Assembly: GCF_901709675.1 (NCBI RefSeq)
Contig: NC_051094.1
Span: forward strand, 10,226,501-10,290,500
DNA from: Syngnathus acus
Taxonomy: Eukaryota; Chordata; Actinopteri; Syngnathiformes; Syngnathidae
Length of the DNA: 64,000 nucleotides
Direction of reading: 5' to 3'
Of the stretch, positions 35,263 to 47,625 are shown piece after piece. Below the pieces are notes generated by a model that searched no databases, was not told where the DNA came from, and worked only from the letters and a program-made list of their open reading frames with translations. Both the position numbers and the translations under genes were made by a program. The first letter of the stretch is position 1; each line of letters starts with the position of its first letter.

Positions 35263-35352
35263 CTGGCATGACTGCACAAAGCACAGTCCATCAACATACG
35301 GTAAAGCCCTGACCTCAACCCAATCAATCGTTTTGAGATGAACAAAACAAAG
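35263..35352 (+). pseudogene. Tc1-like transposase catalytic-domain scrap
   Basis: Reading from 35308 gives PDLNPINRFEMN, matching the PDLNPIE block that carries the third catalytic acidic residue of Tc1/mariner transposases. Upstream, GGCATGACTGCACAAAGCAC matches the sequence that normally precedes it. The acidic residue after NPI is replaced by Asn, the reading frame is broken upstream, and no termini flank it. This is a dead fragment of a Tc1 family distinct from the one at 30.9 kb. Confidence 0.7.
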
Positions 35353-36881
35353 ATAAGCCCACTCTACACTGCATGAATGGACAGCATAATTATTAAATAA
35401 TACATCACATTTGCTTTTCAGTTTCAATTGTGCATGTGTGTGCAGAGGTGGATGGCATTCACACAGACCTGCTGCATGTAGACTACAGTAAATGCCACAT
35501 GTTGGACACAGAGGGTCAATATTTATAGACTATGTGTGCTATGCAGATCAGGTATTGGCAAGCGGAGACACGTGGGTCGTTGCATAGCTCAGAGCAGCCG
35601 AGAGTATGTGGATACCATGTGAATTAGCTCCAGGGGCATGAATCTTGGGGTGGAAGAATGAATGGGAAGACTTTCTAGGGGTCCCAACCATCTTGGGTGA
35701 TGACACGATGACGTCACTTCTAGGTGTCACACAGTAAAAGGACCAAAACTCCTGGACAACTGTTTGACCTGAGCTTTTTTGTGGGTTAGGGTAGCTGTAA
35801 CATTTGAAATTAATACATTTGAAATTATGTATTAAATTAAAATGACATTTTCACTGTAATCTGTTGTTTTTAATTTTTGTTGTTAGCAAAAAAATAGTTT
35901 AGGTTAGTATTTTTTTTTAAGCATTTTCACTTTTTTTTTTTGCAAAGTGTTTGATCAATTCAAGTCTTACTCATTTCATTAGTTGTCCTTAACTTAAATA
36001 ACCTTAGTCAACAGCCCCCTTTGTATCATTCAACAGGGAAAACTGAGTATGTGTATTCAAGTCACTTCATGAAATGAAACAATACCCATCTATTATTGGC
36101 ATGCATTCTAGGGAAGGGAATCTAATTCAGTCAACTCGCACTCTTCTTGTGTTACAAGTCAATATGCCAACGATTGTGGAGAAGGTGTCTGCCTGCTGCA
36201 GGTTTGACAAGTCAACAAAGCTGCTTTTACTTTGAAGGTGCCGTTCAGTCTTGTCTGTCCATTAAAGGTCGTCTTTAAGTCACTACTGTAGATACAAACC
36301 ACAGTTTTGTACCATTTTCAGTAAGTCATTAAAAGTTAGAATAAAATCTGACCTCACATCTTGGTCATGAACACAAAAAAATGCACACCATCTACGACTG
36401 CACATTTACAACAACGCAATCTAACATAAAAGTGAAAACACTGCTCTGAAACAAACAAGTGCTTCAAAAATATGGCACGAACTGCAAATAATAGACGCTG
36501 TAGTTTAGTCATTACAAAGCAAAGCAGATCTGAAAACTCATTTAAATTTAATTTAACTACTGTGAAGTTAATACTTCAACCAGCAGCTCATTGAACAGTA
36601 AACACAATTTTGGTGACTTAAAAAGATGCTAAGATGAATAGATGAGACAAAAATCTGCAAACAAACTACAGCATTATTTAAGATGCAAGGTTTAAAGTTG
36701 GGGAAAAAAGTTTCAGCTTTTGGGCTGAACTTTATGACATTATTTTGAGTACTGTGTATAGAAAAATGAAAACTAAGGAGCACAAATAGTTTTTTGAACT
36801 GAAATGAAAAGTATTAATGCTAAAAGATAGTTGAAGATGAGACTACATGTTGGTGAAGTCACATGGTGGGGCGGGCGAGCA
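35353..36881. other. AT-rich non-coding stretch
   Basis: T-runs at 35911-35919 and 35931-35940 and general AT-richness. No exon, RNA or recognisable element. A GACGTCA sits at 35710-35716. Confidence 0.6.
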
Positions 36882-36904
36882 TGTGCGTGTGTGTGTGTGT
36901 GTGT
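36882..36904. repeat. (GT)n microsatellite
   Basis: About ten GT units with a single C substitution near its start (ATGTGCGTGT). Short and moderately pure. Confidence 0.85.
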
Positions 36905-38559
36905 CTGTATAAAGGTATTGCTATAATTCTAGTGTGTCGGCATGGCTGTTAGGAGCTCAGGTGGTTGAGCGCTTGCCCCAGCCAGGCCTCATCAACGTGA
37001 AGGGCGATCTCATCCTTTCTGCATCTCTCCTCTCTTCTGCTTGATTAATTGGGTTCCAAATACGCAGGCGGAATACATAATGCCACCCCCACCTCACAAC
37101 AGCGCTCCCGCATCCACCTGAACGCAGCACCCCCCACCCCTGCCTCCCAACCTCATTGCTCCCTTGCACCCCCTCCTCTTCCTTCTAGCTGCCCCCCCTC
37201 CCCGCATCTCCCATCCACTCTTCATCTCTCATCCTCATTCCTATCTCCATGTCTCCAAAACACATTAGCATACGCTTGGCATTCAATGCAGACAAGCGGG
37301 ACACCAAAAAATGAATAAATATGAAAAACAATTTAACTAATAACGAGGATGATGATAAAATTAATTATGCCCTGGGATGGCGAGATGAGAAAATGAAGTG
37401 AGAGAGAAAGAGGCCTTGGCGACACTTAATTTCAGTCCCAGACGTGGACAGATATCAGGTGGCATTTGACAAGCAGACACAAAGAGTGTGACTGCACAAG
37501 TGTGTGCGTTACAAGCTTATAAGACGGTAAACCGGGTAGATTGTCGTCTTTCTGTCGCTCTGTGTTTACGAGGCTCGTTCGGTGTATGTAATAGTGGGCC
37601 AGCAGGCGAGCCCACCCACCTCTCTGCCTGCTTGAGTGGGCTGTGTATAAGAAAATACACACCGCACACCCCATGTATAACCCAGGTTGGCTCGCAACTC
37701 TGCAAACACGATGCATGATGTGAGCCGCGTCGCCTCCGTCTACCAAATGTAGATTTTCCGCAGCATGTTTTTATTTCTTAAGTCTTCTGAAACACGCCGC
37801 ATCTCCCCGGGGACTGTGATTGACACATCCAGGCTTTAGGGATTGGAGCCAAGCATGAGTGGCTCTCTTGGTGGTGGTGGGGTGTTAGCATTTTTGAGTA
37901 TTTTTCTCCATCACTACACGCTGTATTGATGCATTTTGTAGCAGAGCTGTCTGCTGCGTTCATCTCATTAGGATAAACGGTGAGATCATCTCGGGTGGGG
38001 TTGCTTTCAGGCTCCCTAGGATCTCATTCTGTCATCATGCGCGTGCCACCCTCATGTGTTACTTTTGGAGGTTTACACCAAGGCTTTAGTTTTACCTAAA
38101 TTTGTGCAAACGTGCTAACTGCTAGAGTGATAATCATTTCACCATGAATATCTTGAAGCCTCAGCACCACACTGAGCATCTTTTTTTTTTAGCTTGTGAA
38201 AGTGAGGAAAGATGATAGCTGGGGAAGAGGGAGCGACAGAGAGCGAGAAAAAGAGCGAGAGAGGCATGCGGGGGTCTTGATAGAAGTGAAAGGGGGCAGA
38301 GAGCACTGGGTGCATTGATTTAATTTGTGGAGGTTTGCGCGACGGTGTGGCATCCCTTTTAACGATCACTAAATTGTTTTCTGACAGAATCCCACCAAGC
38401 AATTTCTCCCCCACGACATTTGATTTACATATGATCTTTAAACACTGTGCAGGCAGCGCTAGCTATTTGGTTATCATTCAAATCACTCTCCTCTGTGTCA
38501 CACTCCGGGATAGGTCACTCTTCTCATGCCTGCTCCTGAGACGCGTGTAGGGGGGGAAA
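36905..38559. other. Non-coding stretch with C-rich and GA-rich patches
   Basis: 36950-37100 is mixed GC with GATTAATTGGG; 37120-37245 is C-rich low complexity; 38220-38262 is a GA/CG-rich patch. Overlapping frames at 37432-37746 on both strands are without domains. 37970-38060 and 38330-38560 retain scattered CpG. No gene was supported. Confidence 0.5.
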
Positions 38560-38850
38560 AAGAGGAATGTATAACTAATGAAATAAATTGATTAAGGGCG
38601 AAATCAATTGCTTTGGCAGACTGAAATCAAGATCTTGAGCTTAATTTAGCATGGAAGCAACAAGGCTGAGCAGGAAGGAAGCTGAGCAACTAATTGGTGC
38701 TACATGAAGCAGTGTGCGCTAATAGGCGCCAAGACACTAAGAGGGATTCCCATCTTGTCACTATTTTTGAGCTCCAATCACCACCTTCTTTGAATGAGCT
38801 CAAAGCACACTTCAACTTTGATTCTCCCTAATGCATTTAATAAGCCTGCT
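38560..38850. promoter_or_regulatory. Candidate regulatory island
   Basis: A unique block with repeated TAAT/AATTG cores (GTATAACTAATGAAATAAAT, TTGATTAAGGGCG, AAATCAATTG, GCTTAATTTAGC, CTAATTGGTGC, AATGCATTTAATAAGCC) and two Sma-free GAGCTC sites. No open frame crosses it. The dense homeodomain-like cores in non-repetitive DNA suggest an enhancer, untested. Confidence 0.3.
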
Positions 38851-39169
38851 TTATTGGAGTGAAGGTAAAAGACAGCACGAGAATACATTTGCATGTCTTT
38901 GAAGAATACAAGACGAGAGTGCAACCTGAGGAGAGAAATTCAAGCATAGTAATGCACTGCAAGGATTATGTTTTTGTGGGGGATGTTTTTGCAATATATG
39001 AAATATTTTCACAAAGGTGCATGCAATTATTTTGAATGTGCAATGTTTTTCTTTCCACTTTTTCTTTGACATAATTGCATGCTATACACTTGTATTTCTA
39101 TCCGCGTAGCTGTTAAGGGGCGGGCTTGTGTGGTGTAGTTTAAATTGCTTAGAGCAAAAGATCAATCTA
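38851..39169. other. Non-coding spacer
   Basis: AT-rich DNA with no recognised feature. Confidence 0.6.
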
Positions 39170-39420
39170 TGATGTTTTGACTGCGGCTGGCAGAAAGGTT
39201 AAGCCTATTAGAATCCCGTTAAGGAAGACAGGGTCCTGCTGCACACTGAGCCAAGTGAGGCTGATCCGTAAGACGAGACAAACTTCTCGTCAAAAACGTA
39301 GTTGCTTCCAAGCACACTGACAAAATGGCATTAAACCGTCTGCTCGTTACACACCCCGGCTAATGTAAAGTGAGGTTCTGACATTAAGACGAGTCATTTC
39401 AAATGTGAGACTGCTACTTC
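39170..39420. promoter_or_regulatory. CpG-retaining candidate element with small hairpin
   Basis: A unique block with scattered CpG (CTGCGGC, CCCGTTAAGG, GACGAG, CTCGTC, AACCGTCTGCTCG, CCCCGGC). It includes a 7-bp perfect inverted repeat, GACGAGA at 39272-39278 and TCTCGTC at 39285-39291, with a 6-nt loop. No reading frame or transposon wording is visible. The function is unknown. Confidence 0.25.
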
Positions 39421-40671
39421 CAGAGCAACTTGATTCATGTTGACTTTTAGCATTTATTCAAAATGTTAGCGAGAAAAAAAATATAGGGAGAACAATGAGA
39501 AAACGATGAAGACTTGAGTGATTTCTCAGTGGCACGATCGAAAACCGGTGCATCGGTGACCAAGATATGTTGGGATGAGGGCAGGTTCAATAAAATTCAT
39601 AGGCAATGGAGAAATGGTCATTGATTTTTCACCCCTCTTTCTCTGTCTTTTACGGATGTCTCTCACCCATTCCTTATACACTCCCGAGACTGCCTTTTAT
39701 AAGACAGGTTTTAGTGACTTGCCATAAAAGCAATAAGGAGCTACTTAAGTGCACAACAGGGACGACAGACCCCCGTAAAGATCAACAGCCTTCATCAGCT
39801 CACTTCTTTTAGAGGGGAGTAGTATATAGGTATGGCTCAGACGGTTAATAAATAAAATGGAAAGTAATTGTTGAAAGGGTCTTCTTTGGATATTTTGTAG
39901 TTTCTGCACTTTCTGGACAGGCCTAGCGTCTCGCGTTCTTCGCATTAGCTACTTGCCAACTGATTAAATTGTGGGTAGGCCGTGTTTACACATTTGCTTA
40001 TTTGTTTAATAATGTAACTTAAAAAGTGACTTGAATTGTTGTTGTTTTTCCAAAGGTATTTTGCATCTCAGCTTGGTAAAGAAATTCATTTTGAGAAAGT
40101 TCAGTGCAGTGAAATTGTAAAAATATTTATTCTGTCCTAGCTTGCTCCTTCCTCTGTCCTGTCTCTTCAATGTTAAGTCATGACCACTATTCATCTATTT
40201 TAAATTTACATTTCTTAAAGGTTTGTTGAATACAATTGTTTGATTAACATTGGACTGCTTAACATAACGCCTCCTCCTCATGCGGCAAGGACAGCAGACC
40301 TCAAAAACATGGCAAGCATGCTAGAGTGTTCATGTTGAGTCATACAGTTAAGTCCGGGCGTATTTGAACAGCAACGGAGTTCTCATGGCTTTGCCTTTAT
40401 ACACCACCACGATGGATTTACAATAAAAGATTCAAGAAGTGTATTCACTTAACTTCAGAGTTTGAAAATAATCTGCAGAACATCTGCATGTTTAATTTCT
40501 CTGTATCATTTGGCTATTTTACATACAGTAAACGTAAACACAACCAACATTTCTAATGGTTACAAAAGTTCAGCAGTGAAGGCCTGGCAAAGCATCTCCA
40601 GGGAGTAAACTCAGAATCAGTCATTGACCACAAAGGATTTTCGTCCAAGTATTAAAAATGATGTTTATTAT
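39421..40671. other. Non-coding stretch, nothing recognised
   Basis: AT-leaning DNA; short frames on both strands near 39606-39945 lack domains. No mobile element was recognised until the LINE-tail-like repeat. Confidence 0.55.
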
Positions 40672-40797
40672 TACACTTGAATTGGCTGGCAACCAGTCTG
40701 GGGCGTATCCTATCTCTCGCCCAGGCAGCTTGGATAGGGTAAAGCTCCCCCGCACCCTAACGAGGACAAGAACTATAGAAGTGAATGGGTTATAGTT
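40672..40797 (-). mobile_element. LINE-tail-like dispersed repeat (minus strand)
   Basis: Read on the minus strand, the block gives a GTCCTCGTTAGGGTGCGGGG stretch, then GGGCGAGAGATAGGATACGC, then CAGACTGGTTGCCAGCC. This wording (…CCTCATTAGGG…CTATCCCAGCTGAC…GGCGAGAGGCGGG…ACTGGTCGCCAGCC) belongs to a highly abundant percomorph repeat thought to be a LINE 3' tail. The copy is diverged and short. The exact family name is not assigned. Confidence 0.75.
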
Positions 40798-43700
40798 TAT
40801 AATTACATCATATACTGTATGCCAGTTGAACAATAGCAGACTCATAATAGAAAAACAATAATCATCCTAGACCTTAATAAATGGGGATATCAAAATTAAA
40901 AAAGATCCAAAATGAAAAACCTCAAAAAGGAAGCTAAACCAAAACATCTGGAATAGATGTAACAAGACTACGGCCCTCAGTCACTACTGACTAAATTGTG
41001 TTATGACCAAATAGAGTGAGCGTGCACGCCCCCCAAGGCGCAAACATCTGGGAAATCATACTAGTATATTATTTTTAAAACCCCATGTTCCCACTTTGTT
41101 TTTTATACAACATTATCTCCACTTAAGGTTTTGATGTCAATATTTAAGCAACTCACAAATTAGGAAGAAAACAAGCAATGAGAAGAAATGCACTGAAAAG
41201 CAAATAGCGTACTGTGACAAAGTTGCTTATAAAGAAAATGATAAAAGAATTGTGTCCTTTTAGATCAAACAACAGTGTGAATAATGAAAAATATATGTTA
41301 AAAGATTATTTGTGACCAAAATCACAGGATTGTCTTTGTTCATCTTAACAGTAAAGCGTGTAGGTATTAAGATGCGTACGTGTTGGTATTTGTAGGGAAT
41401 ACGTTGCACTTTCTGTCATCTAAGGGATTTGTGTGGCTGATTGTAAGTGCCTTTGTGCATACACATTTTAACATGGATAAAATGTAATGAATGATGTAAA
41501 TGGAAACCTCAAGCTAATGGGAAAAAAAAAAGAAATGGCTAAGGATGTTACTGAGAGTAGTTCAGAGTTGGGCTGGGGGGGGCTCAAAGTGGCTCTATGC
41601 ATGTGAATGAGTCTATTGATCTCCGAGCAGATCAATGCTGTATTTATAAGACGGGGAAGGCTGAATCAATGCATACCTAATGTGTAAAGAGGCGGGAATG
41701 TTGGGGCAGGGGTGCAGAATGAGGGCAGGAGGTGGGAGGAGACAAAGGACTGCAAGTATGGGAAGGTGGAGGCTTGCTAAATAACCAGCGTTTATATTTT
41801 GTGTTTACTCAGCACTATAGCTGGCCGGTGTGTTGGCATCTTTTAGTCTTTCATGTTTTAGTGCAGCAGGCTGTGTGTGTGTGTGTGTGTACCACACATC
41901 AGAGGCTGTAATTCTAATTAAGTGTCATTCAAAACACCACACAGGAACCTTCCTTAACCTCTAAAAACTTTGCATTACTAAACAAAGTTAAGCTTTACAT
42001 GTTCCCACGGCATGACGCGACAACGCACAAAGCAGCACACCCAAGATGCAAAAGAAGTCCATGTTGGAGGAAATAGCAAAGGAAGGCCTTGGGTCTTCCC
42101 TCTCCACTTGTACCATTAAAAAAACAATTAGCATTTTAATTGTTTTGTGTTAGCTCCCATTTGTTTCTTTGTTTTCTTCTCTCGCGCTTGGCAATATGCC
42201 TGTAAGGCTGCATAATTTAAATGATCCAGTCAGAATTTTTAATCAACGTGAATAATAATTTTAAACATTTCTATTCTTAATTTCAGAGTTAAATTAATCC
42301 TGAAATCTGTGATAAAGTAAGCTTCAAGTTGCATGGAAGGAAAAAGGCTAAATACAGCGAGAGAACAACAATGCAATGGTTTGGTATCTGTAGGAGAGTT
42401 TGTACGCAAATATGTTTGCATGCACAAATGCCTTCCGCAACACTATACCTTATGTCTAAAATAATCCTTATAGAAAGTAGAAGAAGGCCATCAATGTAAG
42501 TGGCTGCTTAGTTTCTTGGCATGGCCATGGCCTGAGGTGAGAAAGTCATTCAACTACCTTCGCATTATGCTTAACTCAAGGTCAATACAGTCAATACAAC
42601 AAAAAGGCCTTGGAGGAAGCAAAACGGCAACAATGAGCAATTGGCTTTGATAAAAGGGTTAAAGCACCACCTGTGACCAACATGAACATCTGCTTTAGAT
42701 GCTGTACATTTGATGATATTGCTCATCATAAAACAACAATACTCCGGCCTTGACCAGTGCCATTGCAAACCACCAAACTCAAGCAGGGCTGTTGAGTAAA
42801 GCATGATGGTTGCTTTACATTGTCTCGCCATCTGAGAGCTGCTCTGAGTTGAGGCTGAGGTGAGCAGTCTCACCATCCAGCAGGTGCTGAGCACCAAAAT
42901 GATATTCCAAAGATTTATATTCCCAAAAACCCAAAGGGAGGGTTCATGGAACGCTTACAGAGGTCAGTGAGTTCATTTGTTAATTCTATATCACGTCATC
43001 TTTGAAGCAAAGAGATTGTGTACATAGAATGTAACATCTTTTTAAGGTTTGTATGTATTTGTATGTAGTTTTCTTTCATAGTTTCTCTTTTTTCCCAAAT
43101 CAGATGGGATTAACTCCAGTTGCTTCCAAAAGAGAAATGTACAGCTTTACAAGGGTTACATGCGGAGAAAGGAGTGGAGTAACCATTGATTGGTTATCTT
43201 TTAAGAAGCACACAGTTCTGCGTTATTGCCTCTGGCCTCAATTCCAAGACTGAATTCTGGCTATATGCTCTTTATAGTACCGCCCGCCCCATTTGATTGT
43301 CACATCCAGAAAGCAAACGTTTCTCTCACTGCTCATGCACACCGCGACGGCCTCGAGGTCTCCCGCATGTATTGGCGCTGTTCCAACCTCAGCATCTGCT
43401 TTCTGCATCCTGAGCCTCCTCCAACAGCAGGAATCCCTCCTCTGGATGGAATGTTTCCTTTCACGGGAAAACTCGATCGTTACACACTCTGCAGTCGCAC
43501 TCCCACTGTAAGAGCTTTCACAAACAGGGAGCTTCCTGCACTCTCAGCTAAACGTGAGTTGGCAAGCTTAATAGGGCATTAGTGTCCCGGTCGGGGGAAA
43601 AGGCAGCAAATAAGTTGTGAAATCTCAATAACATCCCAGTGAAGGTTGCTGTATGTCATGTTCAACATCACAATTTATTTTTCATCACTTTGCCACATAT

Positions 43701-43834
43701 GGCGCTAATGGAGCTAAGGCTGCTTTCACGAGTTAATTTTTCATCAAACTTTAGCCCAGTTCTGTGCTCGTGTGGTTTGTTTGGTCAGATTTGAGAACTG
43801 AAATTCCATTTTTCTCCATACAGCCTGGTTGGGC
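40798..43834. other. Long non-coding stretch
   Basis: Includes a short (TG)n at 41872-41890, a G-run at 41573-41582 and AT-rich DNA. At 42540-42660 the plus strand can be read with FNYLRIMLNS-like wording, faintly like a LINE reverse-transcriptase segment, but it is too short and broken to call. 43270-43560 has mixed GC and retained CpG with two overlapping plus-strand frames that lack domains. Confidence 0.5.
41872..41890. repeat. Short (TG)n
   Basis: Nine to ten uninterrupted TG units. It is too short to be notable. Confidence 0.85.
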
Positions 43835-44040
43835 GTATAGCGAGTGAGCTGGGGAAGAGGCGTGACACCACCTAAACTGGTTGCCAGTCAATGAAAAGTG
43901 ACATATAAACAACCATTTATTGTCCAATCAAACCTATGGCCAATAGAGAACTTTTCACAAAGCTGAAGTGTCTAAACAACAAATCCACTAAAGCTTGAAG
44001 AAAACACACAAACCGCCTTTTAAGAAGGCTGGAGGTATTT
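43835..44040 (+). mobile_element. LINE-tail-like dispersed repeat (plus strand)
   Basis: GAGCTGGGGAAGAGGCGTGA, CACCACCTAAACTGGTTGCC, AGTCAATGAAAAGTGACATA and AACAACCATTTATTG follow the order of the same percomorph repeat as at 40.7 and 63.8 kb, but cover its more distal part. The following sequence up to about 44040 (GAAGAAAACACACAAACCGC, GAAGGCTGGAGG) resembles the further distal section in decayed form. The right boundary is approximate. Confidence 0.65.
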
Positions 44041-47000
44041 AAATTTGCCCAAATAAATTTCATTGTTAATAAGAAATGTAAAAATCACGGTCACATACAA
44101 CTTTCTGCTCTACTCATGACAGTTTGGGTCATCCTGTTTTTCATTTCATAGCAGCTCAGTATAGCAAGGAACATGTTCTCCTGAATGCATCAGTCTTCGC
44201 TAGGCACATTAAAAAAGCATCAATGGAGAACTCCAGTCTCCTGTAGCATATACTTATTGGCCTTCACGGTGAGAAGACCCACTTTGGGGGGTTGGAGAGG
44301 AAGTTGAGGGCAGCAAAAATTGCACTGCACAGTAATGTTATGTGAAGCTGGCTTGCAGTATAGCGCCTGTGCATTTCACTGTCAAGACGTTATTTTCTGC
44401 CGCTTTGGTCAGGATGTGTGGCGGCATCTGTGCAACCACTCCAAGCCGAAGGAGGAAGGTTACAGACATGAAATACAGTGAGCACACAAACTGGAGCAAT
44501 GGAAGACGAGTATTGCTATATACTCTTGCAAAATTAAAATGTCATATTGAACAGGCTCCACCAACATAGAAAATGAAACTTCGCTTGAGCTAGAGAATAT
44601 TCACCCTAGGGAACCTGCTGTTAATGAACGTGCGAGGATCTACTGCAGTTCTTGCTGATCTACAATAGTTCAACAAAACACAAAAATATTACACCATTTT
44701 GATGGTTCTGTGATTGTATGTTTATTTTGTTAGCACTCTGGGTATAAATCATATAAATAATGCTCAGTCGATATAATGCATTTTTTAAAAGAGTAATTTG
44801 TTTTACAAGTGATTTAGTAATACATTAATTCATTGTTTGAACCAACAAAAGCACAGAGGCGCCACTTGGCAGCTGAAAGAGACAGCTCTTTTTAAGTCTC
44901 AAAAAAGTTGAAATAAGCTTTGGCAACAGACTAAACTAGCCTTAGCCTGCATCATTTTGTCATTTCTATCTAAACATCCAACAAGTGACAGCCAAAAAGC
45001 ATGGTTTTTAAGCCTACCCTGACCTCTTTTCATCAAACTAAGAGTGGTCTAAAACCAGGTGAAGGATCTGAACTACACCACATAGACACACAAATGGAGG
45101 TGGCTGCTTGACAAGCAGCGTTACAGCACCTCCATAACTCAATTCAGCACGAGTTGTTAATGAATACGCATTGTGAAAAATGAGCAAGCAGTTGCAGATG
45201 AAATATGAACGCTCACCAGGACATATATTTGTCCGCACGCTGAATTACTTCATCTAACTGCTCAGAAACTAGAAAATCCTATCACAAGTACATTTATTTT
45301 CTGTGATTAATCCTCCGATGATGGAAAAATATGACTGTTCAATTCCTTGTATATTTTAAACCCACCGTTTGAGTACAAGCACTGATAATATTCCAAAAGG
45401 GCATGGCTAACACAACAGCACTTAACCCGACAGTAAAGTGTTTAATTGCTAAAACTAACCATGTTGATGTTGTACAGTCCTTGGTCAAAAACACACATTA
45501 CTAAACCAGAGGCTTTTGACAATACACATGATGAAAATCTGCAAAAACACTGCTATTGCAAGTGGAAGTAATTATCTACATTAGGTTCATTTAACCGGGA
45601 GCTGGAAAAGAAATTGTTTTAGGAGCAATGTGGGGCTGACACAAGGCACTGTCCATCGATGGACAGGGATGAACAATTTCATTTCCTATGCAAACTGTAC
45701 ATTTTACGTTCCAAAAATATCCCTGGTGTTGTTGTTTTTGGCAACCAATGTTAGGGTTGACAAATTATCTTGACCGTATGATTATGTTGGAATGTAGACC
45801 GTAATGATTAACCAAACTTGTTCTGTTCCATCAACATCGTAAAACAAAGTGCTAAGACCCCCTGCTCGGATTTGATCCGCTGCCGGGGGTTCACCAAACC
45901 TGTTTGCCAATGTGCTCGTGAATGAAAGAAGAAACTTCTTGTTTAATTAAAAATTGTCAATCTATAATACAAATGGAGAAAGGAGAGGACAAATGAGTAG
46001 AGAGAGCAATTAAGATGGAGATAGAGAATGCGAAGGTGAGGAAGATAAACGTGTTGAACTCACACATCAGCAGGACGCGGAAATAAAATACAAGAGAAAA
46101 AATGAGCAAAGTGGATGAGAATACAGCAGTGACAAACGACAACTCGGTACCTGTGTGTAGTGTGTGTGTCTGCATGTGTGTCAAAATCTTCTCTACGTGT
46201 CCTCTGGCAGCACAGATGTGGTTGCTCATAAAACCTTTGATAGCATAAATGAACATCTCAAATGTGAAACTTTTACCGCTTCGATGTCCAAATAGAGATA
46301 ACCAGATGATCTTTATACCATTTCTTGTGTGCACACAGTGTCCACAACATTCCTACATTGAATAAAAGTGCTGGTAAAAATATTAAAAATATTTTCGGAA
46401 AAGAATGTCTTTCACCCCAACTGCAAATTCTATTAAGTACTGTATTTTCTTATGAAAGGATTGCCAAAATATTTTCACTGACTGCCACATACAGAGAAAA
46501 ATGGAGAATGTGAGATGGGAGGTTGGGTTCACTTTGTATTGTTTTCATATAGCCTCCGAGTCGGTCATTTACAGTATATTTACAATACATTTTTTTCTGT
46601 AAGTTAAACTATATTCTCTATAAAAAATATTTTTATGTGTATGAAATAGAATGATTGGATTACTAACTGTATTTCATATGGGGAATACATATTGCTTTAT
46701 TTATTGTTCAATTTGCTTCTAATCAGACTTAAATTAGTGAATTATTTACAAAAATCAAGGTTCTACAGTCTGTGTTTTGACATACCTCTTTACAAAGGAA
46801 TACATTTTGGTCAACATAATCAAGCATTCTAAACTTTGTAAAAGCAAATACATTTTGTTGCTGCTGTTGTTTTTTTTGCATGCAATTTCTTCCCAACACA
46901 GTCATCTGGATGCCACTGACTGTAATCAGAAAAAGTGATGATGTCGGCGGCTTTTTTGAGCACTAACTTCAGGGGGCTCTTTCAATCAGTGGAGGGGCTC

Positions 47001-47379
47001 AACATTGAAATATTCTAGCCAAAAATCAGACACATGCTGAGCTGCTGTGCTTGTTTATCATTTAAGATTAGGGGGAATAAAAGTCAATGTTTGACCAACC
47101 AAAATAACGTATAATGATTTAGCCATTTCAATAAATCTGGTATGAAATTCAAGAAAACTTTCTGCAAGTATGTATATACATTATGAAGATAAGAAATAAT
47201 CATGAATATTGTATGTCACAGATGAAGCACTTTCACCAGTGAAATCAATTTGTAAGAAAATAATCTTTTGATTTGTCCGTGTCAGTGGCCACGATCTTAG
47301 CAGCATAATGTCAGGATGCTGTTTGCGTCTTGTCATGGGTGGGAGGGTGATTAGTTGGGGGGCTGTTGCTAGTGAGATT
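44041..47379. other. AT-rich non-coding stretch
   Basis: No gene or RNA was recognised. A perfect palindrome lies at 45649-45666. An imperfect GT run lies at 46153-46184. The 125-codon minus-strand frame at 45957-46334 is Ile/Phe/Ser-rich without a domain. Confidence 0.55.
45649..45666. repeat. Perfect 18-bp palindrome
   Basis: CTGTCCATCGATGGACAG reads identically on both strands and is centred on a ClaI-type ATCGAT. There is no spacer. The surroundings give no transposon or operator context. It may be chance. Confidence 0.7.
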
Positions 47380-47459
47380 CACCTTTTGAGCGTGGGTGTA
47401 CCGCTGTCGCCTGTTCTTGTTCTTGGCAGTGACGGCCAACTACCAGATGGTGATGGAGG

Positions 47460-47505
<46 letters not shown>

Positions 47506-47625
47506 GGTAGCAGGACGAACTTCCTCAACTGTTACAGGAAGCACATCCTCTGCTCTATCATTTTGCCAAAGAGGATCAAGGTCCTGATGTTTCTGACAAT
47601 CACTTCTATTCTGTCAAATGTAAAA
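47380..47625 (-). pseudogene. LINE reverse-transcriptase C-terminal fragment, split by a GT array
   Basis: On the minus strand, 47545-47590 reads KMIEQRMCFL-stop-QLRK, matching the 'KAQQR-YFLR-LRKF' block downstream of the reverse transcriptase in vertebrate LINEs. Further along the minus strand, 47385-47460 reads SSITIW-stop-LAVTAKNKNR, matching the 'SSITIWF...SAKDR..LQR' block that should directly follow. The two conserved blocks are separated by a (GT) microsatellite at 47462-47506 instead of the normal linking codons. Both blocks carry in-frame stops, so this is a decayed copy. The LINE clade cannot be fixed from this length. Confidence 0.7.
47462..47506. repeat. (GT)n microsatellite inside a LINE fragment
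   Basis: About 20 pure GT units, then CGTGTG. It lies between two recognisable LINE coding blocks, so it expanded within the dead element. Confidence 0.9.

Noticed and set aside
42540-42900. Possible LINE reverse-transcriptase wording on plus strand
   Set aside because: Only a short stretch (FNYLRIMLNS) is suggestive, and multiple stops follow. Too weak to annotate.
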